From contig NZ_JACYHF010000019.1 in the NCBI RefSeq assembly GCF_016482685.1, positions 48,389 through 112,388 of the forward strand: 64,000 bases of DNA, in the 5' to 3' direction. The translations under genes were made by a program, and so were the position numbers. The notes under the pieces were generated by a model. It did not search any database and had not been told where the DNA came from. It saw only the letters and a list, made by a program, of their open reading frames with translations. This document shows, piece by piece, positions 7,222 to 15,220 of this stretch (positions are counted from its first letter, which is position 1; each line of letters starts with the position of its first letter). The DNA is from Streptomyces sp. DSM 110735 (lineage in GTDB: Bacteria > Actinomycetota > Actinomycetes > Streptomycetales > Streptomycetaceae).

Positions 7222-9702
7222 TCAGATGACCTCGCCGGGGCCGCTGCTCGACGGATCGGCTGACCGCTCGACGGGCGAGGCGCTCGCCGAGGCGGGACCG
7301 CTGGCGGAGGTCGAGGTCTCCGGGTCGGAGCCGGTCTCCGTCGAGGTCGGTGACGCGGGCGTGGACGGCGGGGTCGAGACCGGCGTCGACGGAGTCGTGG
7401 GCTTGGTCGAAGTCGGCTTCGAGGACGGCTTCGTCGTCGTCCGGCTCGGCTTCGGATCGGGCTTCTCCGAGTGCTTGCCCCCGCCCGTCCCCTTCGTCTC
7501 CCCCGGGTCGGCGGACGCCGTGGTCGCCGGGGCGGACGGGGTCGGGTCGTCGGCGGTGCCGAGGGTGCCGTCGGGACCCGGGTCGGTGGGGCGGGCGCTC
7601 GGGGCGGACTTGTGGCGTGCCTTGGCGTCGTCCTTCTTCGGCACCGCGCCCAGGTTCCCGTCGTCCAGTCCCTGCGTCGCGGACGGGTCGATCTCCACGC
7701 TGCCCGCCGGATCGCGGTCGGCGTTCTGCTGCGAGGTCATGCCGAGCGTGACGACCGTGCCGAGCACGGCGACGAGCAGCGCGCCGGACCCGGCGGCCAC
7801 CAGATTGCGCCGGGCCACACCGCGGAACCCGCTCTTGCCCTGCTCCGCCGCCGGGCTCATCGTGACCGTGCCCGCGCCGGAGGAGCCGTAGAGCGTGACG
7901 GGCACCGGCAGGGTCTGGTCGGCGCGGGTCTCGGACGCCTCGGCGGCCGTCAGCGCGGCGAGCGCGGGCAGGTCGCCCGCGCGGTCGGCGACCAGCGCGA
8001 GCGCGCGGCGCCCCGCGACGGTGCCCCGCTTGTCCGCGAGCGCGGCCCGCAGCCCCTGGGAGGTCTCCAGTTCGCCGCGCGCCCGGTCCAACTGGCCCTC
8101 GCACAGCGCGAGTACGCCCAACTCATGGTGGAAGTAAGCCTGTTCGGCGGTGTCTCCGGCGAGCCTGGCGGCTTCGGTGCCCACCCGCAGGGTGCGCTGC
8201 CAGGCGTTCCAGTGGAGTCCGGCGGCGAAGGCGGCGCAGGCGGCGTGGGCGAGCCGTACCGCGCAGTTCTCCTGAGCGTCCTCCTCGCCGCCCTCGCCCT
8301 CGGGGCGCCGGCGTACGGCGGGGGCGAGCAGGGCGAGTGCGGCGAGCACCGCGTCGGCTTCGGCGCACACCCGCTCGGGGGCGACCGAGGGGTGACCGGC
8401 CCACCAGGCGTAGTGCCGGGCGGCGGTGAGGGCGCGTTCGGCGGCGTCGTCGCCGTATCCGGCGGCCTCCAACTGGGTGCGGATGCTGGTCGCGAGCCGG
8501 TAGCGGGCACCGGCGCGGGAGACCAGACCGCAGGCGGACAGCTCGGCGAGCGCGGCGTCGGCGTGGGTGTCGCCCACCAGCGCGGGCAGATGCGCCTGGT
8601 GGGGCACCTCGCCCTCCAGCGCGACGGCGAAGCGGAGCGTGGCGCGGGCGGAGGCGCTGAGCCGGGAGGCGAGCAGCGGGGCGGGGGCGGCGGCTTCGCC
8701 GAGGGAGGGCAGCGGGACCTCCTCGGCCTCGTCCTCCTCGACCGGCACCTCGAACACCGCCTCGGCGGGGTGCCGTACGTCCTGGAAGACGCCGTACTCG
8801 TCCACCACCCCGGCGCCCGCGCGCAGTTGCTCGCGCTGCCGGAGCAGGGCGCCCGCCTGGACGAAGCGGAGGGGCAGTCCCTCGGACTCGAACCACAGGT
8901 CGCCCGCCCAGTTCGCCTCCTCCTCGGTGAGGGCGCGGCCGAGCGTGCGCTCCAGGATCGCCACGCTGGCGGCGCGGTCCAGACCGGGGAGTTCGACCTC
9001 CTCGACCTCCAGCTCTGCGGCGGGGGCGGGGATGTCGGGGGTGGCGCCGAGCAGGAAGGCGCACTCGGGGGTGGAGTCGAGGAGGTCGGCGAGGGAGGCG
9101 CCGCCGAACTCGAGGTCGTCCACGACGACGACGGCGCCGATCTCCTTGACCAGCGCGCGCAGTTCGTCCGGTCCGGGGTGGCGGTTCGGGGCGTCGTAGA
9201 CGGTGTGGAAGAGGTCGCGCAGGAGGTCGTCGGCGGTGCGGTGGGCGCCGGTGAGCCGGACGACGCCGTCGGGGGCGAGGTCGGTGCAGTCCTCGGCGAC
9301 GAGGTCGAGCAGGGCGGTGCGCCCTGCTCCGGCGGGACCGGTCAGGCGCACGGAGCGCCCCCGGGTGAGCAACTGGACGAGGCTCTCGCGCAGCTCCTGA
9401 CGGGAGAGCAGTTCGACCTCGTGCTCGTCGGCGCCGGGCGGCAGGGCGGCGTACTCGGCCTCGGCGCGCTCCTCGGCGCTGCGCCTGCGGGGCGTTCCGG
9501 TGCCCGGGGTGCCGGGCGGGACGGGCGCGATCTCGCTGCCGTCGACGGGGTTGACGGTCAGCAGGAAGTCACCGGCGACGACACGGGTCGTGCGGGCGAG
9601 GGCCGGGGCGCTCTGGACGAGGTCGGCGGTGAGGGAGTCGCGGGGCGGCCGGCGGCTCGGCGCCCGGTCGTGCTCCTCGGCTCCCGGAGTGATCGGGTCC
9701 AT
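7222..9702 (-). CDS. Membrane-anchored P-loop (AAA/STAND-like) protein with Ser/Thr/Pro-rich extracellular tail
   Basis: An 826-residue protein. Residues 122-129 form a P-loop, GPAGAGRT, in which the Walker A Lys is replaced by Arg (CGC codon checked). A Walker B-like VVVVDDLEF lies about 45 residues later. The middle is helical, with TPR-like Ala/Leu-rich repeats to about residue 610. A single transmembrane segment (near 635-657, LLVAVLGTVVTLGM) follows. The last 165 residues are Asp/Pro/Ser/Thr-rich and predicted outside the cell. The ATG at 9702 has a GGGGAG ribosome site. Homologues are generally annotated ATP/GTP-binding protein, and the partner and signal are unknown. The organisation suggests a signalling ATPase that couples a cytoplasmic NTPase to the wall side. 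Confidence 0.75.
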   Translation of the reverse strand: MDPITPGAEEHDRAPSRRPPRDSLTADLVQSAPALARTTRVVAGDFLLTVNPVDGSEIAPVPPGTPGTGTPRRRSAEERAEAEYAALPPGADEHEVELLSRQELRESLVQLLTRGRSVRLTGPAGAGRTALLDLVAEDCTDLAPDGVVRLTGAHRTADDLLRDLFHTVYDAPNRHPGPDELRALVKEIGAVVVVDDLEFGGASLADLLDSTPECAFLLGATPDIPAPAAELEVEEVELPGLDRAASVAILERTLGRALTEEEANWAGDLWFESEGLPLRFVQAGALLRQREQLRAGAGVVDEYGVFQDVRHPAEAVFEVPVEEDEAEEVPLPSLGEAAAPAPLLASRLSASARATLRFAVALEGEVPHQAHLPALVGDTHADAALAELSACGLVSRAGARYRLATSIRTQLEAAGYGDDAAERALTAARHYAWWAGHPSVAPERVCAEADAVLAALALLAPAVRRRPEGEGGEEDAQENCAVRLAHAACAAFAAGLHWNAWQRTLRVGTEAARLAGDTAEQAYFHHELGVLALCEGQLDRARGELETSQGLRAALADKRGTVAGRRALALVADRAGDLPALAALTAAEASETRADQTLPVPVTLYGSSGAGTVTMSPAAEQGKSGFRGVARRNLVAAGSGALLVAVLGTVVTLGMTSQQNADRDPAGSVEIDPSATQGLDDGNLGAVPKKDDAKARHKSAPSARPTDPGPDGTLGTADDPTPSAPATTASADPGETKGTGGGKHSEKPDPKPSRTTTKPSSKPTSTKPTTPSTPVSTPPSTPASPTSTETGSDPETSTSASGPASASASPVERSADPSSSGPGEVI

Positions 9703-10039
9703 GGGTTCTCCCCAAAAGCGTCGTGTGCCCTGTCTCGGCCCCCACCGGCCTGCCGCACATCGCGCTGTCGCTTCTGGTCCGGTCCCGCTCGAAGGGATAC
9801 GAGGCAGCGGGCGACCGAACCTTAAACCTTCGGACGGCATCCGCGACAGGGCGGGGTGCCGGGCGGTCCGAGAGATCACGGTCCGGTGAGGATTGCCCCC
9901 GACGTGCGGTTCGGCGCCCGTGTCCGGCCTTGCGGCTTCGCGGCACATCCCGTCACGACCGCTCCGCGTGACCGCCGTGCCTCCGCCGGGCGTCCGCCGT
10001 GAACCGGCGTGCGCGGGCAGGACCGTTACTGCCCGCCGG
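9703..10039. other. Gene-free stretch between STAS gene and P-loop protein gene
   Basis: A 337-bp region. It must contain the minus-strand promoter of the P-loop protein gene and the 3' end of the STAS transcript. Around 9820-9840 it has an AACCTTAAACC-like AT-richer patch. I see no convincing reading frame with coding-type codon use. Confidence 0.4.
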
Positions 10040-10363
10040 TCACACCCGGGGCAGCGACTCGACGCCGATGCCGCCCTCGATGGCGAGGATGCGGTGCAGC
10101 CGGGTGGCGACCAGCAGGCGCTGCATCTGCGCCGGTACGTCGCGCAGCACCAGGCGGCGTCCGCAGCGGCCGGCGCGCCGGTGGGCACCCATGATCACCC
10201 CGAGCCCGGTGGCGTCCCAGGAGTCCAGTTCGGACAGGTCGAGCACGAGATCGCCGATCCCGTGGTCGACGGCCGCGTGCAGGGCCGTACGGGCGTCCGC
10301 CGCGCTGCGGACGTCGAGGCGCCCCCCGACGACCAGCTCGGCGTGGTCGCCCCTGATGTACAT
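10040..10363 (-). CDS. STAS-domain anti-sigma factor antagonist
   Basis: A 107-residue single STAS domain. The strand-loop-helix LVLDLSELDSWDATGLGVI contains the Asp-Ser/Ala-X-Gly-Leu region that in SpoIIAA-type proteins carries the phosphorylated Ser. Here the residues at that site read SWDATGLG, with Ser one position earlier or Thr as the candidate phosphoacceptor. STAS antagonists bind anti-sigma kinases and free alternative sigma factors. The start at 10363 (MYIRGDHAEL) has a GGGGAG ribosome site 5 bases upstream, so I prefer it over the upstream ATG at 10414. No anti-sigma kinase gene is adjacent. The family assignment is firm, and the cognate partner is unknown. Confidence 0.85.
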   Translation of the reverse strand: MYIRGDHAELVVGGRLDVRSAADARTALHAAVDHGIGDLVLDLSELDSWDATGLGVIMGAHRRAGRCGRRLVLRDVPAQMQRLLVATRLHRILAIEGGIGVESLPRV

Positions 10364-10472
10364 ATGCGCTCCCCGTTGAGTGCGAGTGGCGTACTCCGTG
10401 TCGGTGCTGTGCACCGTCTGACTGTGTGAGGGGCAGAGCGGTTGCTCTTTGTAAGCGAACCGATACCGAATT

Positions 10473-10500
10473 CACCCCCGGGAGTGATACTCCGGGGGTG
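10473..10500. terminator. Hairpin downstream of the 3-hydroxybutyryl-CoA dehydrogenase gene
   Basis: A near-perfect dyad CACCCCCGG(G)AGT / ACTCCGGGGGTG around a GAT loop, 74 bp past the minus-strand stop at 10574. It is followed by a cluster of short repeats of GGTACGGATC type (10510-10573). Confidence 0.7.
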
Positions 10501-10573
10501 CCTGTCCGGATGTGTACGGATCGGTACGGGGTCGACACCGGTCGGTGCCGATCCGGTACCGCGTCGGTACGGA

Positions 10574-11422
10574 TCAGTACGTGTAGAAGCCCTGCCCGCT
10601 CTTGCGGCCGATGTCACCGGCGTCCACCATCCGGCGCATCAGCTCCGGCGGGGCGAACTTCTCGTCCTGGCTCTCGGTGTAGATGTTGCCGGTGGCGTGC
10701 AGCAGGATGTCCACGCCGGTGAGGTCGGCGGTGGCCAGCGGACCCATGGCGTGTCCGAAGCCGAGCTTGCAGGCGAGGTCGATGTCCTCGGCGGTGGCGA
10801 CGCCGGACTCGTAGAGCTTGGTGGCCTCGACCACGAGGGCGGAGATCAGGCGGGTGGTGACGAACCCGGCGACGTCGCGGTTGACGACGATGCAGGTCTT
10901 GCCGACCGACTCGGCGAACTCCCGCGCGGCGGCGAGGGTTTCGTCGCTGGTCTTGTAGCCCCGGACCAGTTCGACGAGCTGCATCATCGGCACCGGCGAG
11001 AAGAAGTGGACGCCGACGACGCGCTCGGGGTGCTCGGTGACGGCCGCGATCTTGGTGATCGGGATGGCGGAGGTGTTGGAGGCGAGCACGGTGCCGGGTC
11101 GCACGATCTTGTCGAGCGCGCGGAAGATCTCGTGCTTGATCTCCAGCTTCTCGAAGACCGCTTCGACCACGATGTCCGCGTCCGCCGCCGCGTCCAGGTC
11201 GGTGGTCGGGGTGATCCGCCCGAGGGCGGCGTCGGCGTCGGCCGCGTCCAGCTTGCCCTTGGCCACGAACTTGTCGTACGAGGCACGGATGCCGTCGGTC
11301 CCGCGCTTGAGTGCCTCGTCGGTGACGTCACGCAGAACGACGTCCCAGCCGGCCTGAGCGGCGACCTGGGCGATCCCGGACCCCATGAGCCCGGCTCCGA
11401 TGACGGCGAGCTTCCCAGCCAC
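10574..11422 (-). CDS. 3-hydroxybutyryl-CoA dehydrogenase
   Basis: A 282-residue enzyme of the 3-hydroxyacyl-CoA dehydrogenase family. The N-terminal Rossmann fold begins KLAVIGAGLMGSGIAQVAAQ (GxGxxG NAD site), and the C-terminal helical domain contains NRDVAGFVTTRLISAL and GFGHAMGPLATADLTGVD. Catalytic Ser, His (VVGVHFFSPVPMMQLVE) and Asn residues are in place. It interconverts acetoacetyl-CoA and 3-hydroxybutyryl-CoA with NAD(P), serving butyryl-CoA/PHB metabolism and precursor supply. I chose the GTG at 11422 because an AGGGG ribosome site sits 7 bases upstream and the protein then has the usual length. The upstream ATG at 11539 adds 39 non-homologous residues. Confidence 0.9.
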   Translation of the reverse strand: MAGKLAVIGAGLMGSGIAQVAAQAGWDVVLRDVTDEALKRGTDGIRASYDKFVAKGKLDAADADAALGRITPTTDLDAAADADIVVEAVFEKLEIKHEIFRALDKIVRPGTVLASNTSAIPITKIAAVTEHPERVVGVHFFSPVPMMQLVELVRGYKTSDETLAAAREFAESVGKTCIVVNRDVAGFVTTRLISALVVEATKLYESGVATAEDIDLACKLGFGHAMGPLATADLTGVDILLHATGNIYTESQDEKFAPPELMRRMVDAGDIGRKSGQGFYTY

Positions 11423-11605
11423 TCCCACACCCCTTACGCGCTGTTTATGGTTCCTCTCGGCGGACATTAGCGCTCGGGCGCGGCCGTGAGGACCGTAAGT
11501 AACGCGTGTCACGGTCTCAGGGCGTGAGACACCCGTCACGTTCCGGTTCCGTCGCCGCGGGGCGTCAAATCCGTACGCTTTCGCACCCTTTGACGGCTGG
11601 TCGGG

Positions 11606-12247
11606 TCAGCGGGGCTGCCGGATCGCGTAGTTGAGGACCTTCTCGCTCAGCAGCTCCTCGATGTCGTCCAGGAGGACGAGCACTTCGCGGGAGACCGCGC
11701 CGGGTTCGCGCCCGGCGAGCATGGCGCGTCCGATGGCGGCGGAGACCGTCTGATGGACCCAGCAGATCTGTCCGGCGATCAGCTCGGGCCGGGGGTCGTC
11801 GCCGGTGGCGCCCGTCTCCTCGCGCAGGGCAGCGGCCAGGTGGTCCTGGATCTCCTGCTGCAGGGTCCAGAGCCGGGACCTGAGGGGCGGCGCCTCGTGG
11901 ACGACGCGCATGAAGCGGTCGTAGCCCTTGGTCAGACCGACCCGGGGCGAGACCGCCTCGACCTCGCCGCGCAGCTCGCGCAGCACGGCGGACGCCGCGG
12001 ACTCCCCCGTGTCGCGGCCGCGCACCCAGCGCGTGAGCCGGTCGACCAGACCACCGGCGCGGTCGAAGAAGAGGTCCTCCTTGGCGGGGAAGTAGTTGTA
12101 GACCGTGTTCACGGAGACGTCGGCCGCCTCGGCCACGTCCGCCATCGTCACCGCCATGAAGCCGCGCTCCAGGAACAGTCCGGTGGCGATGTCCGAGATC
12201 CGCTGTCTGGTCTCGCGCTTCTTCCGCTCCCTGAGCCCCTCTGCCAT
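11606..12247 (-). CDS. TetR-family transcriptional regulator
   Basis: A 213-residue protein. Residues 5-65 form the TetR helix-turn-helix domain (KKRETRQRISDIATGLFLER, then TMADVAEAADVSVNTVYNYF). The rest is a ligand-binding helical domain typical of TetR repressors. It is divergent from an ABC-2 exporter pair with 90 bp between the starts, the classic layout of a repressor controlling a drug exporter and itself. The start at 12247 is the first Met that gives a normal length. The inducer is unknown. Control of the exporter is inferred from position. Confidence 0.87.
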   Translation of the reverse strand: MAEGLRERKKRETRQRISDIATGLFLERGFMAVTMADVAEAADVSVNTVYNYFPAKEDLFFDRAGGLVDRLTRWVRGRDTGESAASAVLRELRGEVEAVSPRVGLTKGYDRFMRVVHEAPPLRSRLWTLQQEIQDHLAAALREETGATGDDPRPELIAGQICWVHQTVSAAIGRAMLAGREPGAVSREVLVLLDDIEELLSEKVLNYAIRQPR

Positions 12248-12337
12248 GCCGTCATCGTAGATCGGTCCCGCCCGAAATGGGCTCCCTGAAATTTTGGAGT
12301 CGTTGCAATTTTGGTGGCACTCTGTTTTTCTGTGGGC
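12248..12337. promoter_or_regulatory. Divergent promoter/operator between tetR-type gene and ABC exporter
   Basis: A 90-bp AT-richer spacer containing two copies of ATTTTGG in the same orientation at 12291-12297 and 12308-12314, 17 bp apart. TTGCAA (12304-12309) could be a -35 box for the exporter. The direct repeats are candidates for the TetR operator, although TetR sites are usually palindromic, so the assignment is tentative. Confidence 0.4.
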
Positions 12338-13123
12338 ATGGCAGCAGTCATCAGCGCGGCCGGACTGGCCCGCACCTTCCGTACGAAGACAGGACCCGTG
12401 GAAGCCGTACGGTGCGTCGACCTCACCGTGCGCGAGGGCGAGATCCTCGGCTTCCTCGGACCCAACGGCGCGGGCAAGACCACCACCCTGCGCATGCTCA
12501 CCACCCTTCTGAAGCCCACCGGCGGCGCGGCGACCGTCGCCGGGCACGACCTGGTGACCGACCCCGCCGGGGTGCGCCGGGTCTGCGGTTACGTCGCCCA
12601 GTCCGGCGGGGTCGACCCGCAGGTCGGCGTGCGCGAGGAACTCGTCACCCAGGGGCGGCTGTACCGGCTCTCCCGGTCCGAGGCGGTCGCCCGCGCCGGG
12701 GAACTCGCCCGCGAACTGGACCTCACCGACCTGCTCGACCGCAGGGTGGGCGCGCTCTCCGGCGGTCAGCGCCGCCGTCTGGACATCGCGATGGCGCTCA
12801 CCCACCGCCCCAGGGTGCTGTTCCTGGACGAGCCGACGACCGGTCTCGACCCCGGCAGCCGCGCCGACCTGTGGGAGCTGATCCGGCAACTGCGCGACGA
12901 GCACGGCACGACCGTGTTCCTGACCACCCACTACCTCGACGAGGCGGACGCCCTCGCCGACCGCCTGGTGATCGTCGACCGGGGCGTGGTGGCCGCCGAG
13001 GGCACCCCGTCCGCGCTCAAGCTGGAGTACGGCGGCTCGCTCGACGCCACGCTCCAGGACACCTTCCTCGCCGTCACCGGCCGCGGTCCCGCCCCGGCCG
13101 ACTCCTCCCCCGTCGCCGTCTAG
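12338..13123 (+). CDS. ABC-2 type (DrrA-like) exporter, ATP-binding subunit
   Basis: A 261-residue ATPase close to the daunorubicin-resistance DrrA type. Walker A is GPNGAGKTTT, the signature is GALSGGQRRRLDIAMAL, Walker B is VLFLDEPTTGLDP, and the H-loop is LTTHYLDEAD. It supplies energy to the permease 14 bp downstream. I chose the ATG at 12338 (MAAVISAAGLARTF). The upstream ATG at 12311 lies within the probable promoter. Repression by the divergent TetR protein is likely, with export of a hydrophobic toxin or antibiotic as the inferred role. Confidence 0.9.
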   Translation: MAAVISAAGLARTFRTKTGPVEAVRCVDLTVREGEILGFLGPNGAGKTTTLRMLTTLLKPTGGAATVAGHDLVTDPAGVRRVCGYVAQSGGVDPQVGVREELVTQGRLYRLSRSEAVARAGELARELDLTDLLDRRVGALSGGQRRRLDIAMALTHRPRVLFLDEPTTGLDPGSRADLWELIRQLRDEHGTTVFLTTHYLDEADALADRLVIVDRGVVAAEGTPSALKLEYGGSLDATLQDTFLAVTGRGPAPADSSPVAV

Positions 13124-13137
13124 GACCTGGACTCCCG

Positions 13138-13887
13138 ATGCTTCTGCACGACACGGCCCTGATCTACGGCCGCTCTCTGCGCCAGTCCCTGCGCTCCCGG
13201 TTCGGGCTGGTCTTCGGGCTGCTGACGCCGCTGCTCTACCTCTTCTTCTTCGGCCCGCTGCTGACCGGTCTGCCGCTCGGCGGACAGGGCAGCTCCTGGC
13301 AGTTGCTCGTCCCCGGACTCCTGCTCCAACTCGCCATGTTCGGCGCCTCGTTCGCGGGCTTCGCGATCATCATGGAGAACGCGCAGGGGGTGGTGGAACG
13401 GCTGCGGGTGACCCCGGTCAGCCGTCTGGCGCTGCTGCTCGGCCGGGTGCTGCGGGACGCGACGGTCCTCGTCGTCCAGGCGGTGCTGCTGGTGCTGGCC
13501 GCGCTGGTGCTGGGGCTGCGAGCACCGCTGGCGGGCGTCCTGGCCGGTTTCGTCTTCGTGGCGCTGCTGACGGTGTCGCTGGCCTCGCTGTCGTACGCGC
13601 TGGCGATGAAGGCGCGCACCCCGCAGGAGTTCGCCCCGCTGATCAACGCCCTGACGATGCCGTCGATGCTGCTGTCCGGGCTCATGCTGCCGATGACGCT
13701 GGGTCCCCGGTGGCTGGACCTGCTCTCGCACCTCGTGCCGTTCCGCTATCTGGTGGACGCGGTGCGCGACGCCTACGTGGGCCGGTACGCGAGCGCGCAC
13801 ATGCTGTACGGCTCGCTCGTCGCCGTCGGATTCGCCGCGCTCGCCGTGGCGGTGGGCACACGGGTGTTCCGTACGGCCGGGGCGTAA
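13138..13887 (+). CDS. ABC-2 type (DrrB-like) exporter, permease subunit
   Basis: A 249-residue membrane protein with six predicted transmembrane segments and the ABC-2 signature region near the C-terminus (LINALTMPSMLLSGLMLPM, then VPFRYLVDAVRDAYVGR). It follows its ATPase gene by 14 bp and is probably cotranscribed with it. DrrB-like permeases export aromatic or macrocyclic drugs. Nothing here fixes the substrate. The adenosyltransferase gene begins 13 bp later on the same strand and may share the transcript. Confidence 0.88.
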   Translation: MLLHDTALIYGRSLRQSLRSRFGLVFGLLTPLLYLFFFGPLLTGLPLGGQGSSWQLLVPGLLLQLAMFGASFAGFAIIMENAQGVVERLRVTPVSRLALLLGRVLRDATVLVVQAVLLVLAALVLGLRAPLAGVLAGFVFVALLTVSLASLSYALAMKARTPQEFAPLINALTMPSMLLSGLMLPMTLGPRWLDLLSHLVPFRYLVDAVRDAYVGRYASAHMLYGSLVAVGFAALAVAVGTRVFRTAGA

Positions 13888-13900
13888 CTACGCTGGCCGC

Positions 13901-14473
13901 ATGGTCAATCTGACGCGTATCTACACGAGGACCGGCGACCAGGGCACCACCGCCCTCGGCGACATGAGCCGGACCGCCAAGACGGATCTGCGGATCTCGG
14001 CGTATGCCGATGCCAACGAGGCGAACGCCGTGATCGGTACCGCGATCGCGTTGGGAGGGCTTGAGGAGGAGATCGTGACCGTCCTCACCCGGGTGCAGAA
14101 CGATCTCTTCGACGTGGGCGCGGATCTGTCGACGCCGGTGGTGGAGAACCCTCAGTTCCCGCCGCTGAGGGTCGAGCAGTTCTACGTGGACCGCCTTGAG
14201 GCGGACTGCGACCGGTTCAACGAACGCCTGGAGAAGCTGCGGTCGTTCATCCTGCCGGGCGGCACCCCGGGCGCCGCTCTGCTGCACCAGGCGTGCACAG
14301 TCGTCCGGCGGGCGGAGCGGTCCACCTGGGCTGCCCTTGAGGTGCACGGCGACGCGATGAACCCGCTCACCGCGACCTACCTCAACCGCCTCTCCGACCT
14401 GCTGTTCATCCTGGCCCGCACGGCGAACAAGGAGACCGGGGACGTGCTGTGGGTACCGGGCGGGGAGCGCTGA
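13901..14473 (+). CDS. PduO-type ATP:cob(I)alamin adenosyltransferase
   Basis: A 190-residue PduO/EutT-fold enzyme. The N-terminal ATP-binding motif TRTGDQGTTALGD and the later RRAERSTWAAL and NRLSDLLFILAR helices are diagnostic. It converts cob(I)alamin and ATP to adenosylcobalamin, the cofactor of methylmalonyl-CoA mutase and B12-dependent ribonucleotide reductase. Length matches the family. It lies 13 bp after the ABC permease stop with no obvious functional link to it. A strong hairpin at 14496-14532 ends the transcript. Confidence 0.92.
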   Translation: MVNLTRIYTRTGDQGTTALGDMSRTAKTDLRISAYADANEANAVIGTAIALGGLEEEIVTVLTRVQNDLFDVGADLSTPVVENPQFPPLRVEQFYVDRLEADCDRFNERLEKLRSFILPGGTPGAALLHQACTVVRRAERSTWAALEVHGDAMNPLTATYLNRLSDLLFILARTANKETGDVLWVPGGER

Positions 14474-14495
14474 GGCAGGGAACCGAGGGACACGA

Positions 14496-14532
14496 GAGAG
14501 GGTCGGGACGCCTGAGGTGTCCCGGCCCTCTC
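14496..14532. terminator. Bidirectional terminator
   Basis: GAGAGGG-T-CGGGAC pairs with GTCCCG-G-CCCTCTC across a short loop, between the convergent adenosyltransferase (+) and lipoprotein (-) genes. Confidence 0.75.
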
Positions 14533-14537
14533 ACGCG

Positions 14538-14753
14538 CTACTTGTCCGCGTCGCTCGTCGCGTCGCGGTCCGCCGCGGCGGCAGCCGACTCGGCGGCGTC
14601 GACCTTCTTCTTCATGTCCGCGTAGCCGGGCGGGGTCGCGGTGGCGGTCGCCGACGGGCTCCCGCTGCCCGGGGTCGTCGCGGCGTCGTCGTGGCCGCAG
14701 GCGGTGGCGAGGACCGCGAGCGCCGTCAGCAGGACGGCGGCGGCGACGCGCAT
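14538..14753 (-). CDS. Small lipoprotein, unknown function
   Basis: A 71-residue protein with a lipoprotein signal: MRVAAAVLLTALAVLATAC, with lipobox LATAC and Cys19 as the acylated residue. The rest is a short Ser/Thr/Pro linker and a charged helix rich in Ala, Asp and Lys. Its ATG overlaps the stop of the upstream secreted protein gene (ATGA, 14750-14753), so the two are probably translated together. It is the last gene of the apparent regulator-kinase-secreted protein operon and may be a cell-surface accessory of that two-component system. That role is inferred from position only. Confidence 0.65.
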   Translation of the reverse strand: MRVAAAVLLTALAVLATACGHDDAATTPGSGSPSATATATPPGYADMKKKVDAAESAAAAADRDATSDADK

Positions 14754-15166
14754 CAGCTCCCCGCCTTGCCGTCGTCGTTCTTCGCGCACCAGTCCTTGAC
14801 CGAGTTCAGGTCCTTCTGGCGCTGCTCCAGGCTGGTCCGCAGCGACTTGCGGAAGTCCAGCCGGTCCTGGAGGAAGGTGGCGACCTCGGAGTGGTCCGCC
14901 TTCTTGGCGTTGTCCACGCGCTGCTGGAGCCGCGCCACCGAGCCGCGCCGCGCCTTGCCCGCGTCCAGCCGCTTCAGGGCGCGGTGCAGCCGTCGGTCGA
15001 TCTTGGGCACCCGCTTGCACAGCGTCTTGGCGCCGTCCCCGGTGGGTCCTGCGGCCTTCGGGGTGGGCGTGGCGTCGGCGGCCGAGGCGATCCCCGCCGA
15101 GCCCGCCAGGAGTGCCGCGGCCGCGAGTCCGGCCAGGAGGGTGCGGGCCTGGGGTCGTATGGGCAT
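14753..15166 (-). CDS. Secreted helical protein, unknown function
   Basis: A 137-residue protein with a Sec-type signal peptide (about residues 1-30, ending in GIASAADA). The mature part is charged and helical and contains two Cys (TLCKRV and DWCAKN) that could form a disulphide. The start has a GGAGAGG ribosome site. It lies between the histidine kinase gene (54 bp upstream) and the lipoprotein gene it overlaps. It could be a periplasmic partner of the kinase. I do not recognise a named family. Confidence 0.65.
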   Translation of the reverse strand: MPIRPQARTLLAGLAAAALLAGSAGIASAADATPTPKAAGPTGDGAKTLCKRVPKIDRRLHRALKRLDAGKARRGSVARLQQRVDNAKKADHSEVATFLQDRLDFRKSLRTSLEQRQKDLNSVKDWCAKNDDGKAGS

Positions 15167-15220
15167 GTGCCTCTCCTTCGCTTCCGGGGCGGCCGGTCCG
15201 GCCGTCCGTCGCGGAAGAAG

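Noticed and set aside
7064..7891. 275-residue plus-strand frame after nucS
   Set aside because: Antisense to the Ser/Thr/Pro-rich tail of the P-loop protein gene and starts inside nucS.
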